Assembly (NCBI RefSeq): GCF_003416885.1
Contig: NZ_QVPD01000001.1
Coordinates: 1-64,000, forward strand
From: Cognatiluteimonas weifangensis
Lineage (GTDB): Bacteria > Pseudomonadota > Gammaproteobacteria > Xanthomonadales > Xanthomonadaceae
Reading direction: 5' to 3'
DNA: 64,000 nt
Shown here piece after piece: positions 10,724 through 22,494 of this stretch. The notes under the pieces were generated by a model, which worked only from the letters and a program-made list of their open reading frames with translations, was not told the origin of the DNA and searched no databases. The first letter of the stretch is position 1. The number at the start of each line of letters is the position of its first letter. Both the position numbers and the translations under genes were made by a program.

Positions 10724-10775
10724 ACCCGCGAGCCCGGCCGGAGCCGGCGCCGCGGAGCGGCGCGCACGGCCCCGC

Positions 10776-10781
10776 TATACT
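10776..10781 (+). promoter_or_regulatory. Candidate -10 element for frr
   Basis: TATACT lies 32 nt upstream of the frr start, with no clear -35 partner. It suggests frr can be transcribed independently of the transporter gene before it. Confidence 0.35.
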
Positions 10782-10813
10782 TGGCGGCCGACGATTCCGG
10801 TCCGGAGCCAGCG

Positions 10814-11371
10814 ATGATCAGCGACATCCAGAAAGACGCCCAGGCGCGCATGGCCAAGAGCGTCGAGGCCCTGCGCCACGACCTCACCAAGGTCCGCACC
10901 GGACGCGCCTCCACGGCGCTGGTCGACCACCTCAAGGTCAACTACTACGGCACCGACATGCCGCTGCCCCAGGTCGCCAGCATCGCCGTCGTCGACGCGC
11001 GCTCGCTGGCCATCACGCCGTGGGAAAAGCAGATGGTCGGCCCGGTGGAAAAGGCGATCCTCGCCTCCGATCTGGGCCTGACACCGAACACCGCCGGCAC
11101 CGTGATTCGCATCAACCTGCCGGCGCTGACCGAGGAGCGCCGGCGCGAGCTGTCCAAGCACGTGCACGGCGAGGGCGAGGCCGCCAAGGTCGCGATCCGC
11201 AACATCCGCCGCGACGCCAACCAGCGGGTCAAGGAGCTGCTCAAGGACAAGCAGGCGAGCGAGGACGAGTGCAACCGCAGCGAGGCCGAGATCCAGAAGC
11301 TCACCGACAAGGCGATCAAGGACGTCGACGACGTGGTCAAGGCCAAGGAACAGGAGCTGATGGCGGTCTGA
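10814..11371 (+). CDS. frr: Ribosome recycling factor
   Basis: RRF splits post-termination ribosomes together with EF-G. The product is 185 aa, identical in length to E. coli RRF. Recognisable segments are KVRTGRAS near the N-terminus, the central LPQVASI/ITPWEK region and the C-terminal helix with IRNIRRDAN. The ATG at 10814 was preferred over an in-frame codon 11 residues earlier because it gives MISDIQKDAQ, the family start. It opens the frr-uppS-cdsA-dxr-rseP series. Confidence 0.97.
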   Translation: MISDIQKDAQARMAKSVEALRHDLTKVRTGRASTALVDHLKVNYYGTDMPLPQVASIAVVDARSLAITPWEKQMVGPVEKAILASDLGLTPNTAGTVIRINLPALTEERRRELSKHVHGEGEAAKVAIRNIRRDANQRVKELLKDKQASEDECNRSEAEIQKLTDKAIKDVDDVVKAKEQELMAV

Positions 11372-11478
11372 CGTGCCGCCGGACACCGGAATGGGGAATC
11401 GGAATTCGTTGCCAGCGGCGGCCGGTCGACGGGCGCGCGCCGTCCCGGCTGCGCCGGCGCAAGGCCAGGCCCCCATCC

Positions 11479-12230
11479 ATGGTTGACGCACCCGCATCGC
11501 GGATCCCGCGCCACCTGGCCGTGATCATGGACGGTAACGGCCGCTGGGCGCAGCAGCGCCACCGCCCGCGCGCGGTCGGCCACCGCGCCGGCGCGCGCGC
11601 GGTCAACCTGTGCATCGACTTCTGCCTCGACGCCGGGATCCAGGCGCTGACCCTGTTCGCCTTTTCCAGCGAGAACTGGGGGCGGCCGCAGGAAGAGGTC
11701 GGCGCGCTGATGAAGCTGTTCATGAACGCCCTGGAGCGCGAGGTCGCCGAACTGCACCGCCGCGGCGTGCGCGTCCGCTTCATCGGCGAGCGCATGCGCT
11801 TCTCCGACGCGATCCGCGCGCGCATGGACCAGGCCGAGGCGCTGACCGTCGGCAACACCCGCCTGCAGCTGGCCATCGCCGCCAGTTACGGCGGCCGCCA
11901 GGACATCGCCGCCGCCGCGCGCAGCCTGGCCGCCGACGTCGCCGCCGGCCGGTTGCAGCCGCAGGCCATCGACGAGGCCCTGTTCGCCAGCCGCGTGGCG
12001 CTGGCCGACCTGCCTCCGCCGGATCTGTTCATCCGCACCGGCGGCGACTTCCGGATCAGCAATTTCCTGCTCTGGCAGCTGGCCTACACCGAACTGTGGT
12101 TCACCGAAACGTTGTGGCCGGAGCTGGATGCGGCCACACTGCGACGCGCCCTCGACGATTACGCCAGCCGCGAACGCCGCTTCGGCCTCACCGGCGCCCA
12201 GGTCGCAGGTTCCCAGGACGAGACTTCCGC

Positions 12231-12234
<4 letters not shown>
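11479..12234 (+). CDS. uppS: Undecaprenyl diphosphate synthase (cis-prenyltransferase)
   Basis: UppS condenses isopentenyl diphosphate units onto farnesyl diphosphate to make C55 undecaprenyl diphosphate, the carrier lipid for peptidoglycan and O-antigen. The product is 251 aa. The catalytic P-loop HLAVIMDGNGRWA (D18) is intact, as are FAFSSENWGRP, the RTGGDFRISNFLLWQ segment and the terminal FRxxxY-like region. The farnesyl diphosphate it needs would come from IspA, also in this window. Its stop overlaps the cdsA start as ATGA. Confidence 0.96.
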
Positions 12235-13067
<833 letters not shown>

Positions 13068-13068
13068 G

Positions 13069-14310
13069 ATGATGCCGTCGGCCACCACCCGCGAGGTCGC
13101 CGTGCTCGGCGCCACCGGTTCGATCGGCGCTTCGGCGCTCGACGTGATCGCGCGCCACCCCGCACGCCTGCGCGCCAGCGTGCTGGCCGCCGGCCGCAAC
13201 GTCGAGGCGCTGCTGGCGCTGTGCCACACGCACCGGCCGCGGCATGCGGTGATCGCCGAGGCCTCCGCGTTCCCCGCGCTGCGCGCAGGCCTGCAGGACG
13301 CCGGCCTGGACACGCAGGCGCACTGCGGCGAGGCCGCGCTGGACGCGCTGGTGGCCGGCGACGCCTGCGACACCGTGATCGCGGCGATCGTCGGCGCCGC
13401 CGGCCTGGCCTCGACCCTGGCGGCCGCGCGCGCCGGCAAGCGCCTGCTGCTGGCCAACAAGGAATCGCTGGTGCTGGCCGGCGAACTGCTCACCGCCGCG
13501 GCCCGCAGCGGCGGGGCCCGGATCGTGCCGATCGACAGCGAGCACAACGCGATCTTCCAGTGCCTGGCGACGGCGCGCGCCGACGCCGGCAACCCTGACG
13601 GCGCCCGCGCCCGGGCCGGCCTGCGCCGGATCTTCCTGACCGCCTCCGGCGGCCCGTTCCGCGGCCGCAGCCGCGAACAACTGCGCGAGGTCACCCCGGC
13701 GCAGGCGGTGGCGCACCCGAAGTGGTCGATGGGCCCGAAGATCTCGGTCGACTCGGCCACGCTGATGAACAAGGGCCTGGAGGTGATCGAGGCCCACCAC
13801 CTGTTCGGCCTGCCCGGCGCGGACATCGGCGTGCTGGTGCATCCGCAGAGCCTGGTGCATTCGCTGGTCGAGTTCGTCGACGGTTCGACCCTGGCGCAAC
13901 TGGGCCTGCCGGACATGCGCACCGCACTCGCGGTCGGCCTGGGCTGGCCGGAACGGATCGAATCCGGGGTCGCGGGCCTGGACCTGCTGGCCCACGGCCG
14001 GCTGGAGTTCGAGCCGCCGGATCTGGAGGCCTTCCCCTGCCTGCGTCTGGCGTTTGCCGCACTCGCGGCCGGCGGCACCGCGCCGGCGCTGCTCAACGCC
14101 GCCAACGAGGTCGCGGTGTCGGCGTTCCTGCAGGGCCGGATCGGTTTCCTGTCGATTCCCGCGCTGGTGGAAGACACCCTCGCCGCGCTGCCCGCCGCCG
14201 CCGCCGATTCGCTGGACACGCTGCTGGCCGCCGACGCGCACGCGCGCCGCCACGCCGAGGCCTGGATCGCTGCCGGACATGCGGGCCCGCGCATGAGCGC
14301 GCAGCCATGA
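13069..14310 (+). CDS. dxr: 1-deoxy-D-xylulose 5-phosphate reductoisomerase
   Basis: Dxr converts DXP to 2-C-methylerythritol 4-phosphate with NADPH, the first committed step of the MEP isoprenoid pathway. The product is 413 aa. The NADPH-binding GATGSIG is at residues 14-20, followed by [18 protein letters not shown], the flexible-loop/metal region [20 protein letters not shown], and the C-terminal NAANEVAV. It starts with two consecutive ATG codons; either could be used. Its stop overlaps rseP as ATGA. Confidence 0.96.
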   Translation: MMPSATTREVAVLGATGSIGASALDVIARHPARLRASVLAAGRNVEALLALCHTHRPRHAVIAEASAFPALRAGLQDAGLDTQAHCGEAALDALVAGDACDTVIAAIVGAAGLASTLAAARAGKRLLLANKESLVLAGELLTAAARSGGARIVPIDSEHNAIFQCLATARADAGNPDGARARAGLRRIFLTASGGPFRGRSREQLREVTPAQAVAHPKWSMGPKISVDSATLMNKGLEVIEAHHLFGLPGADIGVLVHPQSLVHSLVEFVDGSTLAQLGLPDMRTALAVGLGWPERIESGVAGLDLLAHGRLEFEPPDLEAFPCLRLAFAALAAGGTAPALLNAANEVAVSAFLQGRIGFLSIPALVEDTLAALPAAAADSLDTLLAADAHARRHAEAWIAAGHAGPRMSAQP

Positions 14311-15656
14311 GCACGTTCCTGGGTTCGGTGTGGTGGATGATCGTCAGCCTCGGCGTGCTGGTGACCTTCCACGAATTCGGCCACTACTGGGTCGCGCGCC
14401 GCTGCGGGGTGCGGGTGCTGCGCTTCTCGGTGGGTTTCGGCAAGGCGCTGTGGTCGCGCCGTGGCCGCGACGGCACCGAATTCGCGATCGCCGCGCTGCC
14501 GCTGGGCGGCTATGTCCGCATGCTCGACGAGCGCGAGGGCGAGGTCGCCGCCGCCGACGCGCCGCAGGCCTTCAACCGCCAGTCGGTCGGGCGCCGGATC
14601 GCGATCGTCGCCGCCGGCCCGCTCGCCAACCTGCTGCTGTGCGTGGCATTGCTGTGGGCCATGTTCGTGATCGGGCGCCCGGATTTCGCTCCGGTCGTGG
14701 GCCACGCCGAAGGCATCGCCGCCGCCGCCGGCCTGCAGCGTGGCGACACCCTGCTGGCGGTCGGCGAGCGACAGACGCCGACCTGGAGCGAGGCGGCGCT
14801 GGCGCTGGCGACCGCGGCGCTGGACCGCCACGACACCCCGCTGCAGGTACGCACGGCCGCCGGCGCCACCGTCAGCCGCCGCCTGCGCCTGTCGCAGCTG
14901 CCGGCCGACGTCGACCAGCCGCAGGCGATCGCGCGCATCGGCCTGACCCCGCGCCACCAGCTGCTGCCGCCGGTGATCGGGCGGATCGAACCCGGCAGCG
15001 CCGCCTGGGGCGTCCTGGCCGAAGGCGACCGGGTGACCGCGATCGACGGCGTCGCGGTCGCGAACTTCGACGACATCGGCCCGCGGGTGCAGGCGATCGG
15101 CGCGCGCGCGGCCATGGTCGAGGTGCGCCGGGACGGCGAGCGGCTGGCGCTGGAAATCACCCCGCGCCGCCGCGTCGACCCGCAGCGCGGCAGCTACTGG
15201 GCGCTGGGCATCGGCCCGGCGATGGCGCCGTTGCCGGCTTACGACGCCACCTTGCACCACGGGCCGCTGGCGGCGGTGCCCGCGGCGCTGCAGGAGACCG
15301 GAAAGCTCACCCGCGACTCGCTGGGAATGATCGGCCGCCTGGTCACCGGCCGCGCCTCGGTGGAGAACGTCTCCGGACCGATCACCATCGCCCGCTACGC
15401 CAACGCCTCGGCGCAGCTCGGACCGGCCTGGTTCCTGAACTTTCTGGCCCTGTTGTCGCTCAGTCTGGCGATCATCAACCTGCTGCCCATCCCCGTCTTG
15501 GACGGCGGCCACCTGCTGTATTACCTTATCGAGCTGGTCAAGGGCAGCCCGCTGAGCGAACGCGCGATGGTCGCCGGGCAATACATCGGACTGGCGCTGC
15601 TGGCCGGGCTGATGGGTCTGGCGTTCTACAACGACATCCTGCAACTGCTGCGCTGA
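14307..15656 (+). CDS. rseP: Site-2 zinc metalloprotease RseP
   Basis: RseP cleaves the anti-sigma-E factor RseA and remnant signal peptides within the inner membrane. The product is 449 aa. The zinc motif HEFGH (H22, E23, H26) lies in the first membrane helix, and the distal metal ligand motif [13 protein letters not shown] is in a late helix. Two PDZ-like regions occupy the middle. It starts inside the dxr stop (ATGA) and is followed after 73 nt by bamA, linking envelope stress signalling with outer-membrane assembly. Confidence 0.95.
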   Translation: MSTFLGSVWWMIVSLGVLVTFHEFGHYWVARRCGVRVLRFSVGFGKALWSRRGRDGTEFAIAALPLGGYVRMLDEREGEVAAADAPQAFNRQSVGRRIAIVAAGPLANLLLCVALLWAMFVIGRPDFAPVVGHAEGIAAAAGLQRGDTLLAVGERQTPTWSEAALALATAALDRHDTPLQVRTAAGATVSRRLRLSQLPADVDQPQAIARIGLTPRHQLLPPVIGRIEPGSAAWGVLAEGDRVTAIDGVAVANFDDIGPRVQAIGARAAMVEVRRDGERLALEITPRRRVDPQRGSYWALGIGPAMAPLPAYDATLHHGPLAAVPAALQETGKLTRDSLGMIGRLVTGRASVENVSGPITIARYANASAQLGPAWFLNFLALLSLSLAIINLLPIPVLDGGHLLYYLIELVKGSPLSERAMVAGQYIGLALLAGLMGLAFYNDILQLLR

Positions 15657-15729
15657 CGCTCCGGCGGCCGCGCAGCGACGACACCGCCACCGCAGCCGCG
15701 GTGGTCTCGATCTCCAACCGGAAGTGACG

Positions 15730-18237
15730 ATGACGCGACTCCCCCCTCGCCGCCTGCTCGCCCTCGCCCTGGTCCCGGCATTGTCCGCGACCGCATTTCC
15801 GGCGCCGGCGCAGACCGCCAGTCCGTTCGCGCTCCCGGCCCCGGCCGCCACCGCTCCCATCCTGCCCGGCACGTTCACCGTCAGCGACATCCGCGTCGAC
15901 GGCCTGCAGCGCATCTCCGCCGGCACCGTGTTCACCTACCTGCCGGTGGAGCGCGGCGACCGCCTCGACCGCGCCCGCGCCGCCGAGGCGATCCGCGCGC
16001 TGTACAAGACCGGCTTCTTCGAGGACGTGCGCCTGGACCGCCAGGGCGACATCCTCGTGGTGACCGTGGTCGAGCGCCCGGCGATCAACAAGCTCACCCT
16101 GGTCGGCAACAAGGACATCAAGACCGACGACCTGCTCAAGGGCCTGGCCGACATCGGCCTGGCCGAGGGCGAGACCTTCGACCGCATGAACCTGGATCGC
16201 GTCACCCAGGAGCTGATCCGCCAGTACAACAACCGCGGCAAGTACAACGTCGTGATCACGCCGGCCGTGGCGCGCCTGGACCGCAACCGCGTGGACGTCA
16301 CCATCGACGTCAAGGAAGGCAAGGCGGCCAACATCCGCCACATCAACCTGATCGGCAACGAGAAGTTCGACCAGGAGCTCATCACCGACAACTGGGAGTC
16401 CAGGGAAAGCAACTGGATGAGCTGGTACCGGCGCGACGACCAGTATTCGCGCGAGAAGCTCTCCGGCGACCTGGAAAAACTGAACGCGTTCTACCTGGAC
16501 CGCGGCTACGTCGATTTCAGCCTCGACAGCACCCAGGTCGAGATCAGCCCCGACAAGCGCGACATGTTCATCAGCGCCGGCCTCAGCGAAGGCGAGCAGT
16601 ACAAGCTGTCGAAGGTCGAACTCACCGGCGACACGGTGCTGCCGAAGGCAGAAGTCGAGAAGCGGGTGATCGTCAAGCCCGGGCAGGTGTTCTCGCGGCG
16701 CCTGCTCGACCTCACCTCCGACGCGATCAGCCTCACCCTGTCCAACATCGGCTATGCCTTCGCCAAGGTCGACGTCCTCCCCGAGGTCGACCGCGCCGAG
16801 CGCACCGTCGGCATCACCCTCAACGTGATTCCCGGACCGCGCGTCACCATCCGCCGGGTGGAATTCAAGGGCAACACCCGTACCTCCGACGAGGTCCTGC
16901 GCCGCGAGATGCGCCAGTTCGAGGGCAGCTGGTACGCGCAGGCCGCGATCGACCGCTCCAAGGTCCGGCTGCAGCGGCTGGGCTACTTCGAGACGGTGGA
17001 CGTGGAGAACGTCCCGGTGCCCGGCAGCAACGATCAGGTCGATGTCGTCTACACGGTCAAGGAGACCACGTCCGGCAGCTTCATGTTCGGCGTCGGCTAT
17101 TCCCAGCTCAGCGGCGTCACCACCTCGGTGCAGCTGTCGGAGAACAACTTCCTGGGCACCGGCAACCGGATGTCGGTCGCTGCCCAGCGCAGCTACTACC
17201 AGAAGCGCTACGACTTCTCCTTCATCAACCCGTACTTCACCGACGAGGGCATGTCGCTGGGCTACAACCTGTGGTGGCGCGAGTTCGACTATTCGAACTT
17301 CAACGTCGCCCAGTACTCGACCAACAGCGGCGCCGCACAACTGGTGATGGGCCTGCCGATCACCGAGTGGGATTCCGTCTCGGCGCTGTTCGGCATCGAC
17401 AGCAACGAGATCCTCGCTTTCAGAGGTTCCTCGCCCGACGAGATCGTGGATTACATCGACGCCATCGGCAACCGCACCTTCCACACCTGGCGCGGGCAGC
17501 TGGCCTGGGCGCGCGATACCCGCAACGACTACTTCATGCCCAGCGTGGGCAGCTACCAGCGGATCTCCGCGGAAGTGGCGCTGCCCGGCTCGACCGCCGA
17601 GTACTACAAGCTCGAATACGAATACTCGAGGTACTGGCCGCTGAGCCCGGCGCTGATCCTGCGCACCGGCGTCAACCTGGGCTACGGCGACAGCTACGGC
17701 GACGCGGTGACCCGCGACCTGTGCTACACGCCGCCGACCCCGCCCACCACCGGCAACCCGAATCCGCCGCCACCGCCGCCGCCCAGCGACCCGTGCATCG
17801 CCGGCACCTCGCCCGACTACGTCAAGACCGTGACCGCGGACGGCCTGCCGTTCTTCGAGAACTTCTACGCCGGCGGCATCAGTTCCGGCGGCCGCGTGCG
17901 CGGCTTCGTCGACAACACCCTCGGCCCGCGCGCCGCCAGCGCCTTCGGCTTCAGCCGCCCGGTCGGCGGCTCGGTCAAGACGGTCGGCTCGCTGGAGCTG
18001 TTCTTCCCGCGCCTGTTCGACACCAAGGCGGCGCGCATCTCCGCATTCCTGGACTTCGGCAACGTGTACCGGGACTGGGCCGACTTCGACGCCGGCCTGC
18101 TGCGCGCCTCCACCGGCGTCGCGCTGCTGTGGCGCTCGCCGATGGGCCCGATCTCGATCAGCTACGCGATCCCGCTGCGGACCGAGCCGTTCGACGAGAC
18201 CGAGCGCCTGCAGTTCTCCTTCGGCGGCCAGTTCTAG
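15730..18237 (+). CDS. bamA: Outer membrane assembly factor BamA
   Basis: BamA is the essential Omp85 insertase of the BAM complex. The 835-aa precursor has a signal peptide (to about residue 28), five POTRA domains to about residue 430 and a C-terminal 16-strand barrel ending in SFGGQF. The L6 motif VRGF is present. An unusual extracellular loop before it carries a run of seven prolines between two Cys (CYTPPTPPTTGNP and PPPSDPC). The ATG at 15730 follows a GGAAG Shine-Dalgarno; an in-frame GTG two codons upstream is an alternative. No skp gene follows; lpxD comes 13 nt later. Confidence 0.96.
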   Translation: MTRLPPRRLLALALVPALSATAFPAPAQTASPFALPAPAATAPILPGTFTVSDIRVDGLQRISAGTVFTYLPVERGDRLDRARAAEAIRALYKTGFFEDVRLDRQGDILVVTVVERPAINKLTLVGNKDIKTDDLLKGLADIGLAEGETFDRMNLDRVTQELIRQYNNRGKYNVVITPAVARLDRNRVDVTIDVKEGKAANIRHINLIGNEKFDQELITDNWESRESNWMSWYRRDDQYSREKLSGDLEKLNAFYLDRGYVDFSLDSTQVEISPDKRDMFISAGLSEGEQYKLSKVELTGDTVLPKAEVEKRVIVKPGQVFSRRLLDLTSDAISLTLSNIGYAFAKVDVLPEVDRAERTVGITLNVIPGPRVTIRRVEFKGNTRTSDEVLRREMRQFEGSWYAQAAIDRSKVRLQRLGYFETVDVENVPVPGSNDQVDVVYTVKETTSGSFMFGVGYSQLSGVTTSVQLSENNFLGTGNRMSVAAQRSYYQKRYDFSFINPYFTDEGMSLGYNLWWREFDYSNFNVAQYSTNSGAAQLVMGLPITEWDSVSALFGIDSNEILAFRGSSPDEIVDYIDAIGNRTFHTWRGQLAWARDTRNDYFMPSVGSYQRISAEVALPGSTAEYYKLEYEYSRYWPLSPALILRTGVNLGYGDSYGDAVTRDLCYTPPTPPTTGNPNPPPPPPPSDPCIAGTSPDYVKTVTADGLPFFENFYAGGISSGGRVRGFVDNTLGPRAASAFGFSRPVGGSVKTVGSLELFFPRLFDTKAARISAFLDFGNVYRDWADFDAGLLRASTGVALLWRSPMGPISISYAIPLRTEPFDETERLQFSFGGQF

Positions 18238-18250
18238 CCGCGGGCGCGTC

Positions 18251-19258
18251 ATGCCGTTCAGCGCCGAGGAACTCGCCCGACGCCTGGACCTGGGCCTGCA
18301 TGGCGATCCCGCCACGACCGTGTCCGGGGTCGCGACCCTGGCGCAGGCGACGCCGGCCTCGCTCGGCTTCCTCGCCAACCCGCGCTACCGCGGCCAGCTC
18401 GCGCATACGCGCGCCGGGATCGTGGTGCTGCGCGCCGCCGACGCCGAGGGCTATCCCGGCACCGCGCTGATCGCCGCCGATCCCTACGTGGCTTTCGCCC
18501 GGGCCGCGGCGCTGTTCGAGACGCGCCCGGCGCCGGCGCCGGGCCTGCACCCCAGCGCCGTGGTCGACGCCAGCGCCAGGGTGCACCCGGACGCGCAGGT
18601 CGGCGCCTTCGTCAGCATCGGCGCGCGCAGCGTGGTCGGGGCCGGCGCGGTGCTCGGCCCCGGCTGCGCGATCGGCGAGGACTGCGTGGTCGGCGCGCAG
18701 TGCGAGCTGGTCGCCCGCGTCACCCTGGTGCGACGCGTGCGCCTGGGCCGGCGGGTGCTGATCCATCCCGGCGCGGTGCTCGGCGCCGACGGTTTCGGCC
18801 TGGCGATGGACGCCGGCCGCTGGCTGAAGGTGCCGCAGCTCGGCGGCGTCGTCGTCGGCGACGACTGCGAGATCGGCGCCAACACCACCATCGATCGCGG
18901 CGCGATCGAGGACACCGTGCTGGAGGAGGACGTGCGCCTGGACAACCAGATCCAGATCGGCCACAACGTCCGCATCGGCGCGCATACCGCGATGGCCGGC
19001 TGCGCGGCGGTCGCCGGCAGCGCCACGATCGGCCGCTACTGCCTGATCGGCGGCGGCGCCGGCGTGCTCGGGCACCTGGAGCTGTGCGACCGCGTCGTGG
19101 TCACCGCGATGAGCCTGGTGACGCACTCGATCCGCGAACCCGGGGAATATTCCTCCGGCACCCCGCTGATGGACAACCGCCGCTGGCGCAGGAGCGCCGC
19201 GCGCTTCAAGCAGCTGGACGCCCTCGCCCGCCGGCTCGGCGCTTTGCGCGATAATTGA
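18251..19258 (+). CDS. lpxD: UDP-3-O-acylglucosamine N-acyltransferase LpxD
   Basis: LpxD adds the second 3-hydroxyacyl chain to the UDP-glucosamine lipid A precursor, using acyl-ACP. The 335-aa product has the N-terminal uridine-binding domain (YRGQLAHTRAGIVVLR) and then a left-handed beta-helix of hexapeptide repeats. The catalytic His region reads NQIQIGHNVRIG. The C-terminal helical extension (RWRRSAARFKQLDAL) is typical. It lies 13 nt after bamA and begins the lpxD-fabZ-lpxA-lpxB lipid A block. Confidence 0.96.
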   Translation: MPFSAEELARRLDLGLHGDPATTVSGVATLAQATPASLGFLANPRYRGQLAHTRAGIVVLRAADAEGYPGTALIAADPYVAFARAAALFETRPAPAPGLHPSAVVDASARVHPDAQVGAFVSIGARSVVGAGAVLGPGCAIGEDCVVGAQCELVARVTLVRRVRLGRRVLIHPGAVLGADGFGLAMDAGRWLKVPQLGGVVVGDDCEIGANTTIDRGAIEDTVLEEDVRLDNQIQIGHNVRIGAHTAMAGCAAVAGSATIGRYCLIGGGAGVLGHLELCDRVVVTAMSLVTHSIREPGEYSSGTPLMDNRRWRRSAARFKQLDALARRLGALRDN

Positions 19259-19338
19259 ACGCTGGCGGCGCCGGTCGTTACCCGGCACCGAACCCCTCCG
19301 CGGCGGCGGTCGCGCCCCTCATGGACAAGCGCCCCCTC

Positions 19339-19797
19339 ATGGACATGCCCAACGTGCAATTGCCAATCGACGTCATCGCCATCCAGAGACTGCTGCCGCA
19401 CCGCTATCCGTTCCTGCTGGTGGACCGGGTGGTCGAGTTCGAAGCCTACAAGCGCATCGTCGGCATCAAGAACGTGAGCGTCAACGAGCCGTTCTTCCCG
19501 GGCCATTTCCCCGGGCATCCGGTGATGCCGGGGGTGCTGGTGATCGAGGCGCTGGCGCAGGCCGGCGGCCTGCTGACCCAGCTTTCGCAGGGCACCGACG
19601 CCGACGGCAAGCTGTTCTACCTGGTCAAGATCGACAACGCCAAGTTCACCCGGATGGTGGTGCCCGGCGATCGCCTGGAGCTCGTGGTCGAGCTCAAGCG
19701 CAACATCCGCAACATGGCCCTGTACCACGGCAGCGCCCGGGTCGACGGCGAACAGGTCGCCTGCGCCGAGGTGCTGTGCGCGGAAGTGGCGGGCTGA
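19339..19797 (+). CDS. fabZ: 3-hydroxyacyl-ACP dehydratase FabZ
   Basis: FabZ dehydrates 3-hydroxyacyl-ACP in fatty-acid elongation and competes with LpxA for hydroxyacyl-ACP, which explains its place here. The hotdog-fold product is about 152 aa. Family motifs are [33 protein letters not shown] (catalytic His) and [12 protein letters not shown] (catalytic Glu). The start is uncertain: ATG codons at 19321, 19339 and 19345 lie in frame, none with a good Shine-Dalgarno. A TTG overlapping the lpxD stop would give a 180-aa form, which I think unlikely. Confidence 0.95.
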   Translation: MDMPNVQLPIDVIAIQRLLPHRYPFLLVDRVVEFEAYKRIVGIKNVSVNEPFFPGHFPGHPVMPGVLVIEALAQAGGLLTQLSQGTDADGKLFYLVKIDNAKFTRMVVPGDRLELVVELKRNIRNMALYHGSARVDGEQVACAEVLCAEVAG

Positions 19798-19798
19798 C

Positions 19799-20590
19799 AT
19801 GGCCGGCAGCGCGCCCGGCATCCACGCCAGCGCCGTGATCGACCCGTCGGCGCGGCTCGGCGCCGGCGTCGCGGTCGGCGCGTTCAGCGTCATCGGCCCC
19901 GAAGTGGAAATCGGCGACGGCACCGTCGTCGGCGCCCACTGCAGCATCCACGGCCCGACCCGGATCGGCCGCGACAACCGCATCCACGGCCACGCCGCCA
20001 TCGGCGGCGACCCGCAGGACAAGAAGTTCGGCGGCGAGCGCACCGAGCTGCTGATCGGCGACCGCAACGTGATCCGCGAATTCGCCACCATCAGCCGCGG
20101 CACCGGCAACGGCGGCGGCGTCACCCGCATCGGCGACGACAACTGGCTGCTGGCCTACGTCCACATCGCCCACGACTGCCGGGTCGGCAGCCACTGCGTG
20201 TTCTCCAACAACGCGACCCTCGCCGGGCACGTGGAGATCGGCGACCACGTGATCCTCAGCGGCTTCGTCGGCGTGCACCAGTTCTGCCGCATCGGCGCCC
20301 ATGCCTTCGTCGGCATGGGCGCGTTCGTCAACGGCGACGTGCCGCCGTACGTGCTGGTCGCGCAGGAAGGCTACGGCCGCCCGCGCGGGGTCAATGCCGA
20401 AGGCCTGAAGCGCCGCGGCTTCGACGGCGAGCGCATCGCCGCGATCAAGCGCGCCTACCGCGCGCTGTACGTGTCCGGGGTGAAGCTGGACGAGGCCAAG
20501 CAACAACTCGCCGCCTTGGCGCGCGACAGCGACGACGTGCGCGCGCTGCTCGAGTTCATCGAGCGCGGCGAGCGGCCGTTGCTGCGGTGA
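19799..20590 (+). CDS. lpxA: UDP-N-acetylglucosamine acyltransferase LpxA
   Basis: LpxA catalyses the first step of lipid A synthesis, moving a 3-hydroxyacyl chain from ACP to UDP-GlcNAc. The 263-aa product is a left-handed beta-helix ([22 protein letters not shown] and similar coils). The catalytic His is in [11 protein letters not shown], and the C-terminal helical domain has the usual [20 protein letters not shown]. It begins 1 nt after the fabZ stop and overlaps lpxB by 4 nt. Confidence 0.96.
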   Translation: MAGSAPGIHASAVIDPSARLGAGVAVGAFSVIGPEVEIGDGTVVGAHCSIHGPTRIGRDNRIHGHAAIGGDPQDKKFGGERTELLIGDRNVIREFATISRGTGNGGGVTRIGDDNWLLAYVHIAHDCRVGSHCVFSNNATLAGHVEIGDHVILSGFVGVHQFCRIGAHAFVGMGAFVNGDVPPYVLVAQEGYGRPRGVNAEGLKRRGFDGERIAAIKRAYRALYVSGVKLDEAKQQLAALARDSDDVRALLEFIERGERPLLR

Positions 20591-21780
20591 GGCCCGGTCC
20601 GGTGCGCATCGCGCTGTGCGCCGGCGAGGCTTCCGGCGACCAGCTCGGCGCCGGCCTGGTCGCGGCGCTGCGCGCGCGCTGTCCCGGGGCGCAATTCGCC
20701 GGCATCGGCGGCGACGCGATGCGCGCGGCCGGGGTCGACACCTGGCACGACGCCGGCGAACTGGCGGTGATGGGACTGGCGGAAGTGCTGCGCCATCTGC
20801 CGCGCCTGCTGCGCCTGCGCCGCGAACTGCGCGAGCGGACGCTGGCGTGGCGGCCGGACGTGTTCGTCGGCATCGACGCCCCCGACTTCAACCTCGGCGT
20901 GGAGCGCTGGCTCAAGCGCCGCGGCGTGCGCACCGTGCACTACGTCAGTCCCTCGGTGTGGGCCTGGCGGGAATCGCGCGCCGAAAGGATCGGCCGCAGC
21001 GCCGACCGCGTCTTGTGCCTGTTCCCGATGGAGCCGGCGATCTACGCACGGCATGGCGTGGACGCGCGCTTCGTCGGCCATCCGCTGGCCGACGCGATCG
21101 CGCTGGAACCCGACCGCGCCGGCGTGCGCACCGCGCTCGGCGTCGCCTTCCACGACCCGGTGCTGGCGCTGCTGCCGGGCAGCCGGCTCGGGGAAATCGA
21201 GCGCATGCTGCCGCTGTTCCTGCAAGCCGCGGCGCTGATCGCGCGCGAGATCCCCGAGCTGCAACTCCTGCTGCCTGCCGCCAACGCCGCCTGTCGCGCG
21301 GCGATCCAGTCGCAGGTGTCCGCGGCCGCGTACCCACCCGCGCGCGTACGCATCCTCGACGGGCAGGCGCAGGCGGCGATGATTGCCGCCGACGTGGTGC
21401 TGCTGGCCTCGGGCACCGCCGCGCTGGAGGCGATGCTGTGCAAGCGGCCGATGGTGATCGGCCACCGCATCGCGCCGGCGAGCTACCGCATCGTCAAGAC
21501 GCTGGGGCTGCTGAAGTCGCGCTTCGTCGGCCTGCCGAACGTGCTCGCCGGCGAGGAACTGGTGCCGGAACTGCTGCAGGACGCCTGCACCCCGCAGAAT
21601 CTCGCCGCCGCGGTGCTGCAATGGTTTGCCCAGCCCGAGGCGGTGGCAGCGCTGCGGCCGCGGTTCCGCGCCCTCCACGAGAGCCTGCGCCGGGACGCGT
21701 CCGCGCACGCAGCCGCGGCGGTGCTGGAGCTGCCGGGCGACGCCGGGACGCGGCAGTCCGGCACGGCCGCCTTGCCGTAG
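20587..21780 (+). CDS. lpxB: Lipid-A-disaccharide synthase
   Basis: LpxB joins UDP-2,3-diacylglucosamine and lipid X into the beta-1,6 disaccharide of lipid A. It is a membrane-associated GT-B (GT19) glycosyltransferase. The 397-aa product shows the N-terminal [48 protein letters not shown] and [11 protein letters not shown] motifs. The GTG at 20587 overlaps the lpxA stop as GTGA; a second GTG five codons in is another option. It closes the lipid A block. Confidence 0.96.
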   Translation: MRPGPVRIALCAGEASGDQLGAGLVAALRARCPGAQFAGIGGDAMRAAGVDTWHDAGELAVMGLAEVLRHLPRLLRLRRELRERTLAWRPDVFVGIDAPDFNLGVERWLKRRGVRTVHYVSPSVWAWRESRAERIGRSADRVLCLFPMEPAIYARHGVDARFVGHPLADAIALEPDRAGVRTALGVAFHDPVLALLPGSRLGEIERMLPLFLQAAALIAREIPELQLLLPAANAACRAAIQSQVSAAAYPPARVRILDGQAQAAMIAADVVLLASGTAALEAMLCKRPMVIGHRIAPASYRIVKTLGLLKSRFVGLPNVLAGEELVPELLQDACTPQNLAAAVLQWFAQPEAVAALRPRFRALHESLRRDASAHAAAAVLELPGDAGTRQSGTAALP

Positions 21781-21828
21781 CGCGGCGGGCGATTGCGCTG
21801 CGTCCCGCTCCGCGGCCACACTCGCGCC

Positions 21829-22494
21829 ATGCACGCCGAGCCGCCCTCCCCGCCTGACGCTGTCCGTCCGCTGATCGCCGGGGTCGACGAGGCCGGACGC
21901 GGACCGCTGGCCGGGCCGGTGGTGGTCGCGGCGGTGGCGTTCGCGCCGGGGCGTACCCCGGTCAACGGCCTGGACGATTCCAAGCAGCTCAGCGCCGAGC
22001 GTCGCGAAGCGCTGTACCCGCGCATCGTGGCGCGTGCGCTGGCCTGGCGAATCGTGTTCGTGGAGGTCGAGGAGATCGACCGCGTCAACATCTTCCAGGC
22101 CACGCTGCTGGGCATGCGTCGCGCGCTGGACGGGCTGCTGTCCGCGCTCGAGGCCCCCGGGCCGCTGCTGGCGCGGATCGACGGCAACGTGGTGCCGCCC
22201 GGGCTGCCGTGCGCCGCCGAGGCCATCGTCGGCGGCGACGCCAGCGACCGCGCGATCATGGCCGCCTCGATCCTGGCCAAGGTCGCGCGCGACCGCCACA
22301 TGCGCGCGCTGCACACGCGCTGGCCGGACTACGGCTTCGACGAGCACAAGGGCTATGCCACGCCGGCGCACCTGGACGCGCTCGCACGATTCGGGCCATG
22401 TCCGGCGCACCGCCGCAGCTTTGCCCCGGTGCGCGCGTGCCTGCAGGGTCCGGATCTGTTCGCTGAATGCCCGCCGCACGGCCTGCCGGCCTGA
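21829..22494 (+). CDS. rnhB: Ribonuclease HII
   Basis: RNase HII nicks DNA at single embedded ribonucleotides and degrades the RNA of hybrids. The product is 221 aa from the ATG at 21829. The catalytic [11 protein letters not shown] motif opens the domain, [12 protein letters not shown] follows, and the later acidic and Lys residues lie in [20 protein letters not shown]. The HxGYxTPxH motif (HKGYATPAH) is intact. A longer start 12 codons upstream lacks a ribosome-binding site. It follows lpxB after 48 nt. Confidence 0.96.
   Translation: MHAEPPSPPDAVRPLIAGVDEAGRGPLAGPVVVAAVAFAPGRTPVNGLDDSKQLSAERREALYPRIVARALAWRIVFVEVEEIDRVNIFQATLLGMRRALDGLLSALEAPGPLLARIDGNVVPPGLPCAAEAIVGGDASDRAIMAASILAKVARDRHMRALHTRWPDYGFDEHKGYATPAHLDALARFGPCPAHRRSFAPVRACLQGPDLFAECPPHGLPA

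Noticed and set aside
19255..19338. TTG start for fabZ overlapping the lpxD stop
   Set aside because: It would add about 28 residues (Ala/Pro/Gly-rich) not found in FabZ proteins; ATG codons nearer the conserved core fit better.
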